DNA of 64,000 nt. It comes from Thozetella sp. PMI_491 (Eukaryota; Ascomycota; Sordariomycetes; Chaetosphaeriales; Chaetosphaeriaceae). The notes below the pieces were generated by a model. That model made no database searches and had not been told where the DNA came from. It saw only the letters and a program-made list of their open reading frames with translations. Positions 1-9,524 of the stretch are shown piece after piece (positions within the stretch are counted from its first letter, which is position 1; each line of letters begins with the position of its first letter). The stretch is taken from NCBI GenBank assembly GCA_021432635.1, contig MU270016.1, positions 1,608-65,607 on the forward strand. Reading direction: 5' to 3'. The translations under genes were made by a program, and so were the position numbers.

Positions 1-84
1 CAGGCTCGAGTGGATCAACAGGTGGAACGTAATGGAGTTTTTACTAGTCGACGTGGATTTCATACGCTTCTTGAGGAGGATTAG
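1..84 (+). CDS. C-terminal end of an unidentified ORF cut by the window edge
   Basis: Frame 1 is open from the first base to a TAG at 82-84, giving 27 residues that end in HTLLEED. The charged composition would fit the tail of a transposase or another nuclear protein, but the piece is too short to assign to any family. The homopolymer-rich sequence directly after it is unlike the rest of the window. Confidence 0.25.
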   Translation, partial: QARVDQQVERNGVFTSRRGFHTLLEED

Positions 85-388
85 TTGTGGTATGGGGGGG
101 GGGGGGCAGTTCAACTGGCTTGCTGGCTGTTTTTTTACTTTTTTTTTTTTTACTTTTACTGCTTTTACTACGCTTTTTACTAGTTGATATTTACGATATT
201 TACGACCATATATCCACTGCGCCAGCTGGCCGCTTTATTTTTTTTAAAATATAAGGGCATACGATCTTAGATATGGTGGTTGCAGACCACCCCCTCCCCC
301 CCCCTATATGGGGGATCCCAGGGTTAGGGTCTAGGCTTACGTAAAATCGGCGGTACCCGCCGATTTAAGGGACCCCTCTGACCTCCCT
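85..388. other. Low-complexity edge sequence without a gene
   Basis: The stretch holds a run of 13 G at 94-106, a T-rich tract with repeated TTTTAC words at about 129-200, and a C-rich run at about 288-304. A single TTAGGG telomere-type word lies near 323, too little to claim a telomere. It could be the end of a mobile element whose body lies outside the window; no terminal repeats or target-site duplication can be tested here. Confidence 0.4.
344..366. repeat. Perfect 10-bp inverted repeat with 3-nt loop
   Basis: AAATCGGCGG at 344-353 and CCGCCGATTT at 357-366 are exact reverse complements around TAC. It ends 22 bp beyond the stop codon of the minus-strand monooxygenase, so it may fold in that gene's 3' untranslated region, or it may be the tip of the edge element. 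Confidence 0.6.
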
Positions 389-2484
389 TCACTCATTCCA
401 CAGCTCGTGCAACGTCTCAAAATTGATATCGGGGACAGCCTTCACGTAGTTTGTGAGCTCCTTCTCATCCCCGATTCTCTCCCGCTCCGTGGTCCCGTCC
501 GAGAAGTACTCGAACCGATTCAGCCGCGCTTCCCTACGGCTCTCATACTCGAAATCTTCCCAGCGTGGGTCGCGTAGTATGTCGGCTCGGTGGTGGAAGG
601 ACCCTGGCCAAGCGAGGAGCACGCGGGTGGCCCCTGGCCCGGTCTTGAACCAATTGTTGCATATATCCGACGTCACCTTATTGCCAAAGAAGCCATTCAC
701 GATATCATTGAACTCTTGCGTCGCATCCTCGCGCGGACTTAGTGATGCATAGCTCTGTGACTGGATCTTGCGGATACACTTGGCCACGTAGGTTGAAGTG
801 ATCTCGCACTGCACGGGGACCGTTCCGCCTCGAGCATTTCCTTGGGGCTGTGTCGGGGGAAGGAGGTTAGCATGACAGAAGGCGCAACAAAGTTAAGACA
901 GACTAATGCGCAGGTGAAGGGAGAAACCTACTCCTTGGACGTTGAAGTAATTCGGAAACCCGGGCGCCATCACCCCAAAGTACGTCTCCGGATATCCAAT
1001 CTCCCCGTCAGGCCCCCATTTGTCCCTCAAGTCAACTCCATCCTTGCCGATAACAGGGAACACGGGCGTGTACGTAATGTTGAAGCCTGTCGCACAGATC
1101 ACCGTATCTACAGGGCGCCGCGCCCCGTCCTCAGTGATCAGCCCGGTACTGTCAGCCCGGACAATTTTGTTGTCGATATAGCTCGTCTTCGGACTGAGCA
1201 ATGCCTCCAGGTAGCCGGGAGCTGGCGTTGGCCGCTTACAGCCCGGCGCAAAATCGGGGAGGATGCGCTTGAGCCACTCCTCATCGCCACCTAGGCGTTC
1301 AAGCATGGTCTTGGTAACGCGCTCGCGAATCTCGTGGTTGGCGGCGCTGCCCAGCACGTCGCCGCCCTGGATGTAGCCGTGGAAATTCTTGTCAAAGTTG
1401 CGCCGGTGCTCGAGATGTGCCTGCGGGTCCTCACGGAACCGCGTCCGCTCCTCGTTGCTGTATTGGTGCCCACCCGGCTGGTCAGCGGTGGCGGAGAAGA
1501 GGTTCTTGACGAAGGATGAGTACACCCAAATTTTGCTGCGAACGTAGTGGTCTAGGTGCGCGACCTCGGGATGAATGTTTGGCAGAATTTGGATTCCGCT
1601 CGCGCCATTCCCGATAACGGCTACTCGCTTGCCCGTCACCGAGTACCCTTCTGGCCACCGTGCGGTATGGATCACGTCGCCCTGGAAGGTGTCGAGTAGA
1701 CCTGGTATATCTGGGATCTTGGGCACGTCAATGCGGCCCTGCGCACTAACGAAGAAGTCCGCCAAGTTGGTTTCCGTCTCGCCAGTTTTGAGATTCTTAA
1801 TCTGAACTTCCCACTTGGCGTCACGCTGCAGCCACTTCGCACTGAGGACCTCATGCTCCAGGTGAATATGCTCTTTGAGGCCGTGTTTCTCGACAAGGCG
1901 TTCGTAGTACTGCTGAATTTCAGATCCTTTCGGATAGTACTCGCTCCAGTCTGGATTAGGCTCGAAGCTGAGCTCTAAGGATTTCATGAGTCACGACTAC
2001 CTTCCAAAAGTCTTCAGTATTTTCGGTACTTCGGACTTACGGTATGAGTGAGAGGGCACATCACAGCGGACGCCGGGGTAGACGTTGCCGGCCCATGTCC
2101 CGCCCTAAGAAGTAGTTAGCACGCTTTCAACTAGTGTGTAAGGCACGTTCAGCCTATGGTTACTGACCACTTTGTCACGCCGCTCATAAACGTCCACGGT
2201 CACATTGCGGACTTTCTTCGAGATAAGCACCGACGCGGCTATGCCTGCAATGCCTGCACCGACGACGACGACCTATTCGTGTCAGTAGACGCCCCTGTAT
2301 TGGACCTAAATACTTTGCTCAGGAGGATCAAGGCTACCTTTACTGGTCGCCATGGGTTCCATGGTTGGTCCCTAGGAAAATAGTTTAAGCCGTGATACTG
2401 ACGGCTTGGCCGCTCTGGAAGCGTCAGAGGAGCCGTGACAACTCGGGTAGTTGTTTTAATAGTCATCGTATCTGATCGTATCAA
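389..2484 (-). CDS. Baeyer-Villiger-type flavin monooxygenase (MoxY/AflW-like)
   Basis: FAD- and NADPH-dependent enzyme expected to insert oxygen next to a ketone; the substrate is unknown. Five exons fit: 2484-2338, 2272-2168, 2104-2041, 1974-932 and 847-389, giving 605 residues, the usual length for the family. The FAD Rossmann motif GAGIAG lies near residue 55, followed by GGTWAGNVYPGVRCDVPSHSY near 85, which is completed across intron 3. The Baeyer-Villiger fingerprint FQGDVIHTARWP is near residue 200, and the NADP Rossmann motif GNGASG follows closely. The start at 2484 makes the sequence before the Rossmann motif resemble the N-terminal extension of MoxY-type enzymes; a second ATG at 2466 is also possible. 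Such enzymes often belong to polyketide or terpene clusters, but no backbone gene is visible in this window and the cluster, if any, would extend to the left. Confidence 0.88.
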
Positions 2485-2982
2485 GGGATATTGATGAGAT
2501 AGTGTAATAGCGCAGGTTGAGTCCGTGCAGTGGTAATCACATAGATGCTCCCCTCTTTTAAGTACCGTGACCTCCCCAGATCCACGAGGGTTTATCGCGG
2601 ACTACAATATCGCGATAAGTGGGACATGAATGGCGTAACCAAGCAATTGCGAGCACGTCGTCTACCAAATCGCCTTGTCTTGATGGCTATTGCAGGTGTG
2701 CCCCCGCGCTTGGCATCAATAGGGGCTATTGAAGATTGCGTGATAGCTTCCGCCCATGTCGAATGAAAAGCCGGCTTACCATATCGCACCAGTGCCGGAG
2801 CGATTTCGGGAAGACGATTATCCCTAGCGCAGCAGCGCACACATGGCCAAATGCTTGTTTCCGTAGCCATCTATTGAGCGTAAATTTGAATGTTTAAAGT
2901 ATCGCGCCACGTATGTCCCTGATCACCTGTATCTGGCCATCATAGACGATAGGTAGCTATAATTCAGGTATACCTCCACCGC
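2485..2982. other. Intergenic, promoter of the monooxygenase
   Basis: No gene is seen. The stretch lies upstream of the minus-strand monooxygenase and downstream of the next minus-strand gene. It contains an 8-bp inverted repeat listed separately. Open frames here are short and carry no recognisable motif. Confidence 0.5.
2592..2618. repeat. 8-bp inverted repeat TTATCGCG/CGCGATAA
   Basis: The arms at 2592-2599 and 2611-2618 are exact reverse complements with an 11-nt spacer. They lie about 110 bp upstream of the monooxygenase start codon, where a dimeric regulator could bind; this role is inference. Confidence 0.45.
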
Positions 2983-5373
2983 CTAGGAGAAGTAGGCGTC
3001 CTTCGTAAATATCCCCACAACTCTCGACCACTTAAGCTCGTTGGTAATTAACACGTACAAGTTCTTCGTCTCGCCGCCGCTGCCCCATGCGCTAGGTTCC
3101 TGCAGGTTCTGACACTTAATTCCTACCTTATGGGCTAGAGAGCTCTGCGGCTCTACCGATCGATAGGGCTGTCCATGCGTAGCAGCAATCGCAACCAATG
3201 CCGGACCGATGCTGCTTTGTACTTGGATGAAGAAACACCCCGCCCTGGTCATAGAGTCTGTTGTCAAGGGCAAGTCGACAGAGAAGCCTCCACCCACACC
3301 TTCACTTTCTTTTCGTCTAAATATCCCGCGAAACGGTCCGGCCTTGCGCATGATGATTTGTGGCTCAAGGCGAAGGAGGATTGACAGAAATACCTGACCG
3401 TTGATCCCAGTGACAGCGATCACCTCGGATACTGAACGGCAGCGGACCCTGCCACGAAAGAAGTCTCTCCATGGCCAATTCTCGACTCGAAGCGCTTTCA
3501 TGACCAAGATAACAAACGCAGCAAGCGTCCAACAGAAGACAGAAATATTGGAAGGGTCCACTCCTTCGATACGATTCTTCACAGTGAGCCCGATTGCGAG
3601 CCCGCCGACCACCAGCAGCGAGCAGAAAGCCATGGTCCCCCAGCAATATAGGCGCGAAGGTATAATGATGGAATCGCTGTCAAGGGTCCATGATGCCATC
3701 ATATCCAATCCCGCTTTGATCGGCTCGTTTTCTCTGGCGAGCTGCTTCTGGAGCTCCTTCTCTTTCTTTCTCTCTGCGTTCTGCGGGAGCACAGGATGGG
3801 GGCCCTGGTCCAGTGCTCGAGTGAGGGCGACACTGCTCGTAGAAACAGAAGCCACGTCGTTGTCGAGGCCAAAGAACTTGGCTTTGAATAGTTCGTATTC
3901 GCTCGCCCTGACGACGAAAGATGCCAAGAACCGCGTCTCAGCACACATCAGCACAGGATCGCCAGGGTCCGCGATGGACATGACCCGCTGTGTCAAAGTA
4001 TCCAGGGCATTAGAGAACGGACCGCATACCATCAGGTATGGGATAAACGCTGTTATGAGATCGGACATCGACGTCAGCCACCGCTGCCCGGTCCTCGGGT
4101 CTGCGTCTTCGTCCACCTCGGACTCTTCGCCGAGCTTGGTCCACTTCCAGTATATCATTGTCGCAGTCTCTGAGCTGCCACGTGTCGTAGAGCCGACCCG
4201 GCTTGCCAGGCTTTCAAAAACGTCCAGGCACATGCTGAATGTGAAACTAGCGCAGCGAACCTCGTCGCGCGAGCCTGAGGCGCCGATCGAGCCATTCCGC
4301 TCTTGGCACAATAAGGCCCTGTGTCCCCGGAACCCAGTGTCGTATACGAGGGAGCACGATTCAAAGATATCAGGTGGGAGCGCGGCACCAGGGGCAGAGC
4401 CCATGGCGTTGGCTACTCTGGACAGCAGGACCAGGATGCCCTCACTAAAGGTAGACATGACGGCAAAGTATCGTCCGGTCTTGACAACAACCTGCCTCGC
4501 AAGCGCTATAGTCTGCTTCTCGACCTCTTTGGTCTCTTTCTCTTCATCCACCGTTGGGGGGTTTGGTTCATCCTTCATAATTCTAGCAATGCGGGCAGAC
4601 CACTCGCGTTTGCCCGCGAGGCTGATCTCGGCAGCATGAACCAGATCGGCCGCCACGATCTTCATCTTTGCAGCCGTCCGCGCCAGCGCGATGATGCAGT
4701 TGTCGTCCCAGAAGTCTCCTTTCATGCTTCTCAAAAGCACTCGCGCTAAAATGCTCGTCAGATAGTTGACAACGCAATGGAGCGCTAGATCGTTGGCTTG
4801 TTCGAGTTTCATGCGCCGCCAGGTGTCGGTCGCGTCTACCGTCAGTTTGGAGTCGAACACGCTTAGAATACCCGCACGTGCCTCCTGGAAGCGCTCTAGG
4901 ACGGCATTAGACGGGTCATACTCAAGCATGAGCAGCCCCAGATCGTGGGAGCAGATGTCGATGGCGATCTTGATCTGATGAGACAGTTTGTCGAGTCTCA
5001 GGTACCCCTCTTCATCAGTCTGGCCGAACCATGCCTGGCTGCCCTCGAGCTGCACAGGCTTTGCCGAATTGACAACGCCGACAAGACGTTCGACCTCGAG
5101 GCAAGCAAGCTCCTTCGACTTATCCTCAGATACCCCATATCGCATCAAGTCGTCAAACAAGGGAAGTCCATCTATATCGAAGAGACCCCCGACGTGAAAC
5201 GTGCGGTTTGTCTTGAGCTTGTTGATAATTCTGGCAGCGTCCAGGTTCCAAGACGATCTTGGCGAGGCATATCCGGCGTCGCGGCTGGAAGTTCTTGCAT
5301 GTGTGTGGGTTTTTGGTTGCTCAGGATCCAAAAGAGTACTCCGCCTAGCGGGCAGTATGAATGGGGCCATCAC
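2983..5373 (-). CDS. 796-residue membrane protein of unknown function
   Basis: Uninterrupted single-exon gene starting at the first ATG of the frame. I do not recognise the family. The first 560 residues look soluble and mostly helical, with a Lys/Glu-rich stretch (EEKETKEVEKQ) near residue 285 and another charged patch (ERKKEKELQKQ) near 530. Two hydrophobic segments follow, around residues 570-595 (GTMAFCSLLVVGGLAIGLTV) and 605-625, and then a basic hydrophilic C-terminal part of about 170 residues. The layout suggests a large cytosolic head and a C-terminal hairpin in a membrane. No signal peptide is seen. It is divergent from the AAA+ ATPase gene at 6064 across a 690-bp intergenic region, so the two could be co-regulated. 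Confidence 0.75.
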   Translation of the reverse strand: MMAPFILPARRSTLLDPEQPKTHTHARTSSRDAGYASPRSSWNLDAARIINKLKTNRTFHVGGLFDIDGLPLFDDLMRYGVSEDKSKELACLEVERLVGVVNSAKPVQLEGSQAWFGQTDEEGYLRLDKLSHQIKIAIDICSHDLGLLMLEYDPSNAVLERFQEARAGILSVFDSKLTVDATDTWRRMKLEQANDLALHCVVNYLTSILARVLLRSMKGDFWDDNCIIALARTAAKMKIVAADLVHAAEISLAGKREWSARIARIMKDEPNPPTVDEEKETKEVEKQTIALARQVVVKTGRYFAVMSTFSEGILVLLSRVANAMGSAPGAALPPDIFESCSLVYDTGFRGHRALLCQERNGSIGASGSRDEVRCASFTFSMCLDVFESLASRVGSTTRGSSETATMIYWKWTKLGEESEVDEDADPRTGQRWLTSMSDLITAFIPYLMVCGPFSNALDTLTQRVMSIADPGDPVLMCAETRFLASFVVRASEYELFKAKFFGLDNDVASVSTSSVALTRALDQGPHPVLPQNAERKKEKELQKQLARENEPIKAGLDMMASWTLDSDSIIIPSRLYCWGTMAFCSLLVVGGLAIGLTVKNRIEGVDPSNISVFCWTLAAFVILVMKALRVENWPWRDFFRGRVRCRSVSEVIAVTGINGQVFLSILLRLEPQIIMRKAGPFRGIFRRKESEGVGGGFSVDLPLTTDSMTRAGCFFIQVQSSIGPALVAIAATHGQPYRSVEPQSSLAHKVGIKCQNLQEPSAWGSGGETKNLYVLITNELKWSRVVGIFTKDAYFS

Positions 5374-6063
5374 GGTGATAACAGAGCCTTGGTGGTGTAG
5401 CTAACCACAATTTTTTCCTGATTGCTACGTTGCCAGTCTTGCTTTGTTTGACGGATCCAGCGTGGCCGACAAGAGCTGGAAGCACTACGCTGCCTAGACC
5501 TTTGCTTGGCGATCAAAACTCAAGTATTGATCAAGTTACACGCAACCTGAGGTATTCCAAATGCCGGGCTGTGCGAATTCCCCGTTGCAAGAGTCCGGTA
5601 TAAACTCGGAAGAGCAGGCTCCCGCAGCCTTGCTCAGCAAAACGGCAGGGGTGGCGGGATGCGTAGGTACATTAGGTGCATTTGGGATACATTGCCAGCT
5701 CATGCGCTAGTGAAAGGACCAATTGTGCAACGGGATGTGCAACGGGATGTGCAACCATGCGTAAGGTGATAGGTATGCCTGACGCTAAAATCCCCTAGGC
5801 TGACACCCTCATCCAAAGTGGCAATGTGACTTGCGGCTGGCTGACACGGACGAGGCGAGGCGGCGAGGCCTCCTTGCTCGCAAAGTGCCTCCGGCTCGGG
5901 CCGCTCGTGGCCGTTGAACCCGGTAGTTTCACGGCGGTGCTACTTGTGGGCGGTCCAGGTAAATGTGCAAATTTTTCAACTTCACGGCGCTTTGCAGGGG
6001 CAACTTTATTGCTATTTTGTACTTTCTTCAAGATAAATATCTGCGTCCTTAATATTCTTTAAC
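5374..6063. other. Divergent promoter region
   Basis: This stretch separates the start codons of the 796-residue membrane protein (-) and the DUF7025-type AAA+ ATPase (+). It holds a short tandem repeat listed separately. An open frame at 5826-6062 shows no domain or motif and ends just before the ATPase start; it is not called. Confidence 0.55.
5724..5755. repeat. 12-bp tandem repeat, 2.7 copies
   Basis: The unit TGTGCAACGGGA occurs at 5724-5735 and 5736-5747, with a partial third copy TGTGCAAC at 5748-5755. All copies are identical. It lies in the divergent promoter, about 310-340 bp upstream of the AAA+ ATPase start. Confidence 0.7.
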
Positions 6064-8335
6064 ATGAGCACGGTCCCCGCCCTTTTTGCGGCTTATGCTG
6101 ACCACTTGGAGGGCGGCGCGCCGCCCGGTGACGATGAGAAACCACGCGTTGCGAAGGCCGATGTCTTCAACGGGAGGGTCGGTGACATCACGCAGATGTG
6201 GCTTTCGGATAGCGAGCGCAGCGAATGCTTCCTAACGGGGCAGGTCGCCACGTCGGAGGACTCCATCAGCAAGCGCTTCGGTGCCTACTCTGTGCTCCTC
6301 CGCCGGAACGTGTATCCGGAAAAGTCACAGCGAAACCCAGAGTTGCAGCTAGAGATACAGTCAAAGGCTCTCTGCGAGGTCCTTCGTGGCATAGCCCCGC
6401 ACCTTCGCACAGTCAACATGAACGCAACACCGATTATTGTCAAAGCACCGTATCATGAGCTACACCACTTTCGGCAAGAAATAATAGAGAGTGCTGTTGA
6501 CGTTGACGATGTACTCGCCAAGGAGATCAATGAGCTCATCAAGTTCCTAGATGATAGCTTGGGGAAGGCCGTGATGGGCGAGATTGAGGCGCTCAAGGCT
6601 GTGCGCAAGATGTCCATGGACCATTTGTGGTCCATCTACAAGCCAGGGGAGCTCGTTTTCCTGCGCAAAGTAGGACTCGGTCCGGAGCCAGAAATTTGCT
6701 GCGGAGTCATACAATCGTTCTTTACGCTGCAGACGGCCCAAGGAGAGCCGCGTTGGAGCGTCAAAGTTCGGCACATGTCGTTCGAAGGCGGGAGGCTTGG
6801 AGTTGTGGAGAAAGACTATCAGTTCGTGCCTTTCACAGGACAGATGGAAATCGCCAATCTGCCAGCTCTCCCGCTTTCATACGCTGAAGGCGGAAGTCGT
6901 ATTACCGAGCAGCTCTGCGAAAGAGGGCGAAAGTACATTCGACTTTGCACGAGGCCAGACGGATCGACAGCTCCCGTGCATAAGAGTTATCACGGCCCAG
7001 TTTGGATCCAGCGCGAGACGTGGAAAGCGGACGGCTGTGATTTCTTTGACGACCCTGAACGGATAGTAGGTAGTCCCCTGTCCTCACTTGAAGTACCCGG
7101 GCGGACACCGGGTGCGCATTGAGCAAATGCTTACGAAGACGATCAGATATCTGGGCGCGTCATGGTCGATCCCATCGGATACGTCAGCGAGCATTCGATA
7201 TTCCGAAGCGTCATTGTTTCTCACTCCCTCCGGGAACCTCACGCGTTTCCAGAAGGAGATGCGGGAGACTCTTCGAAACCGCTCTCGACTCTGGAAGCGC
7301 TAGATCCTACAAAGCTCACCAGCGAAGAACTCATGACTTTCCCTTCTAGAATCGGTGGCTATTCGCTGGTCACGAAGGACGCCGGATTCTTCCAAATCGA
7401 CGGGTTTACAGATATTGCATGGGACGTGGAACGGGCAAACACGCTCTGCAATTCCAACCCTAGAATGTCAACGACCCTTCGAATTGCTTCTGGCTTCTCC
7501 TTCTATACTGGTCTGTTTGGGTATGAGAACAAAGGCGCCGGGCTTACGTTCCTGCTCTACGGACCGTCTGGAGTGGGGAAGACTCTTACTGCAGGTAACA
7601 ACGAGCACCGAGACTTTACTCGTGGTACCTTAGCCATCGCGGAGTGCTAATCTGAGATTGCGCAGAATGCGTCGCGGAGGCTCTCCGTCTTCCTCTTTAC
7701 CGCGTGAGCGGCAGCGAAATTGGAACAGGCGTCTGGGAGGTTGAACGGCGGCTAACCAAAGCCTTCAGCCGGACGGCGCGCTGGAGTGCGATTCTACTTT
7801 TTGACGAAGCTGAGACTTTCATGGCTAAACGAAGTGATGAGAGCTTGGAGCGAAACGCAATGGTTTCCTGTGAGTGTTCAGCCCTTGATCAGTCCCGCGC
7901 CTTGAAGATGCAGCTGGCCGCTAACAAATCTTGTTTTCACTACGCCCAGGTCTCCTTAGGCTCCTAGAGTACCACACAGGAATCGTCATCCTCACCACAA
8001 ACCGTATCATTGACTTTGATGCGGCGTTCCACTCTCGAATACACGTATCTCTGGAGTACAAGGCGCTGTCCGAGGCCGAGAAGATGGCCGTCTGGCGCAA
8101 GGAGGTGGCGGGTCGTGTTGGCAGTGCGCATTGCATTTCCGACGAGGACTTTACCGCTCTGGCACGGCTAGACCTAGATGGGAGAACAATCCATAACGTC
8201 GTCCATGTCCTGAAGATGTACATGCAAGGCGAGAAAGGAATTGTCTCCCTGTCACACGTCAAAGAGATCTTAAGGGTCGCGACAGGGAAGCTGCAGGGCG
8301 AGGGCCGGAGGCAAGTGGAAGAGTTCTGCGGTTAA
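6064..8335 (+). CDS. AAA+ ATPase of the fungal DUF7025 family
   Basis: Predicted ATP-driven remodelling protein; no substrate is known for this fungal family. Exons 6064-7065, 7147-7594, 7666-7869 and 7950-8335 join in phase to give 679 residues. The N-terminal half carries the DUF7025-type region, including the tell-tale LWSIYKPGELVF near residue 190. A short segment RVMVDPIGY follows intron 1, and then the single AAA module: Walker A GPSGVGKT near residue 473, Walker B ILLFDEAET near 526, sensor-1 ILTTNR and the arginine-bearing FHSRIH. The C-terminal 90 residues form the small helical lid expected in the family. Introns 2 and 3 have canonical GTAACA and GTGAGT donors and restore the AECVAEAL and RNAMVSCLLRLLEY motifs. 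It is transcribed away from the 796-residue membrane protein and resembles the longer gene at 38299. Confidence 0.88.
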
Positions 8336-9524
8336 TGACGGTGACTGTGCGCGGACCGTGATCTAGCAGGGGGTTTGTGACGATCAGCATTCGCTTGCGC
8401 TCGCGTAGAGCGCGGCCATTTGGAACAAGTCTCGCTAAATGGTAGGGGCAACGGCCACGCCGGACTCGGAGCTAGGCTGTGAGCCAGAAACCTATATAAA
8501 CAGACCTATAGAAAATCTAGACATGGCTTAAATAGTTTAGGAGCAGCTCAAGATCATATAGACACCGACGTAAAGGACAAGAGTCAATAGCGATAGAGTA
8601 GGTAGATAATATTTCAAGCGGGTACTACCGCAGGGAGGTTGTGATTATCTCACTCTTAAGTTTTCTTCTCGGCTTGTTTACCTGACGCTTGGCGGCGACG
8701 TTAGGCCTGGTCGTCTTGAGCATTGCTATTCGCTAGAAGTTGACTATCGATGTGCTAATTATCGTCTTGGTTTCGGTTGTCTCTTTCGGGAAAATCTGCC
8801 CTGTACTCTGTCTGTGCGGGGGAAGGGCGTATGCTCAAACACTCACGAGTACAGCTCAAGATAAGGCAAGGCATCCCGGGCGACCGAATTCTCCGGTTCG
8901 GAAGTCGGTTTGTGAGTTTCTGGCAGCTGTTGGCCCGTACGGCGGCGCAAGCACGGCTTAAGTAGTATCAAGTCGTGGAAAGCATCCATCCGCCAGCCGC
9001 ACTTTTGCCAAATGGGCTAACAAGAAGGATTGCCCAGTACCGAACCGGGCAGGTGGGCAGCTCTGCTTACCGCCCCCCCGCCTATATTAATTTACCAAAC
9101 TCCCTATTCTGGCGGCGCCAGCCATAGCGCTTGCGCATTCGGGCCTGCTGTTTGGCTGCTGCTACGGCGAGATTCGCTCGCTTGTGCACGTCACGCCTCC
9201 CATGGTGAGACCGGCGCGAAGATGCATGCTCTTGGCACTTGCACCACCCCGGATACTCTCGATGCAGCTTCTATGTCGGACGAAGCTCGCCTGGCCGCTG
9301 CCGGTAGCGAGGGAGTGGCGTCTACAGAAGCCACCTAGTCGGCGACGCTAGCTACAGAATCGGGGGTGTTGTTATTTACTACACCTGCTACCGCTTCTAG
9401 AAGGCGAAGCTGGCGGCCGTGCGGGTGCCGATCTCCATACTTTAAAATGACTGCACACTCCGCGGTATCTCGTTCTTGGCCCCCAGGCTTCCTTGGGTTC
9501 TCCAGATAGCCCCTGCCGGTCAAG
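8336..9524. other. Intergenic, no gene recognised
   Basis: A downstream region of the AAA+ gene is followed by the promoter of the protease. Open frames at 8740-8961 and 9030-9338 have no signal peptide, domain or codon pattern that I trust. A TATATAAA word lies near 8493. Nothing else is seen. Confidence 0.45.

Noticed and set aside
320-332. Telomere repeat near the window start
   Set aside because: Only one TTAGGG word is present; a telomere would show many in line. The similar word near 13622 is also single.
3401-4639. 412-codon plus-strand frame opposite the 796-residue membrane protein
   Set aside because: Antisense shadow; Ser/Thr/Arg-rich without any domain, whereas the minus-strand frame is longer and has coherent membrane helices.
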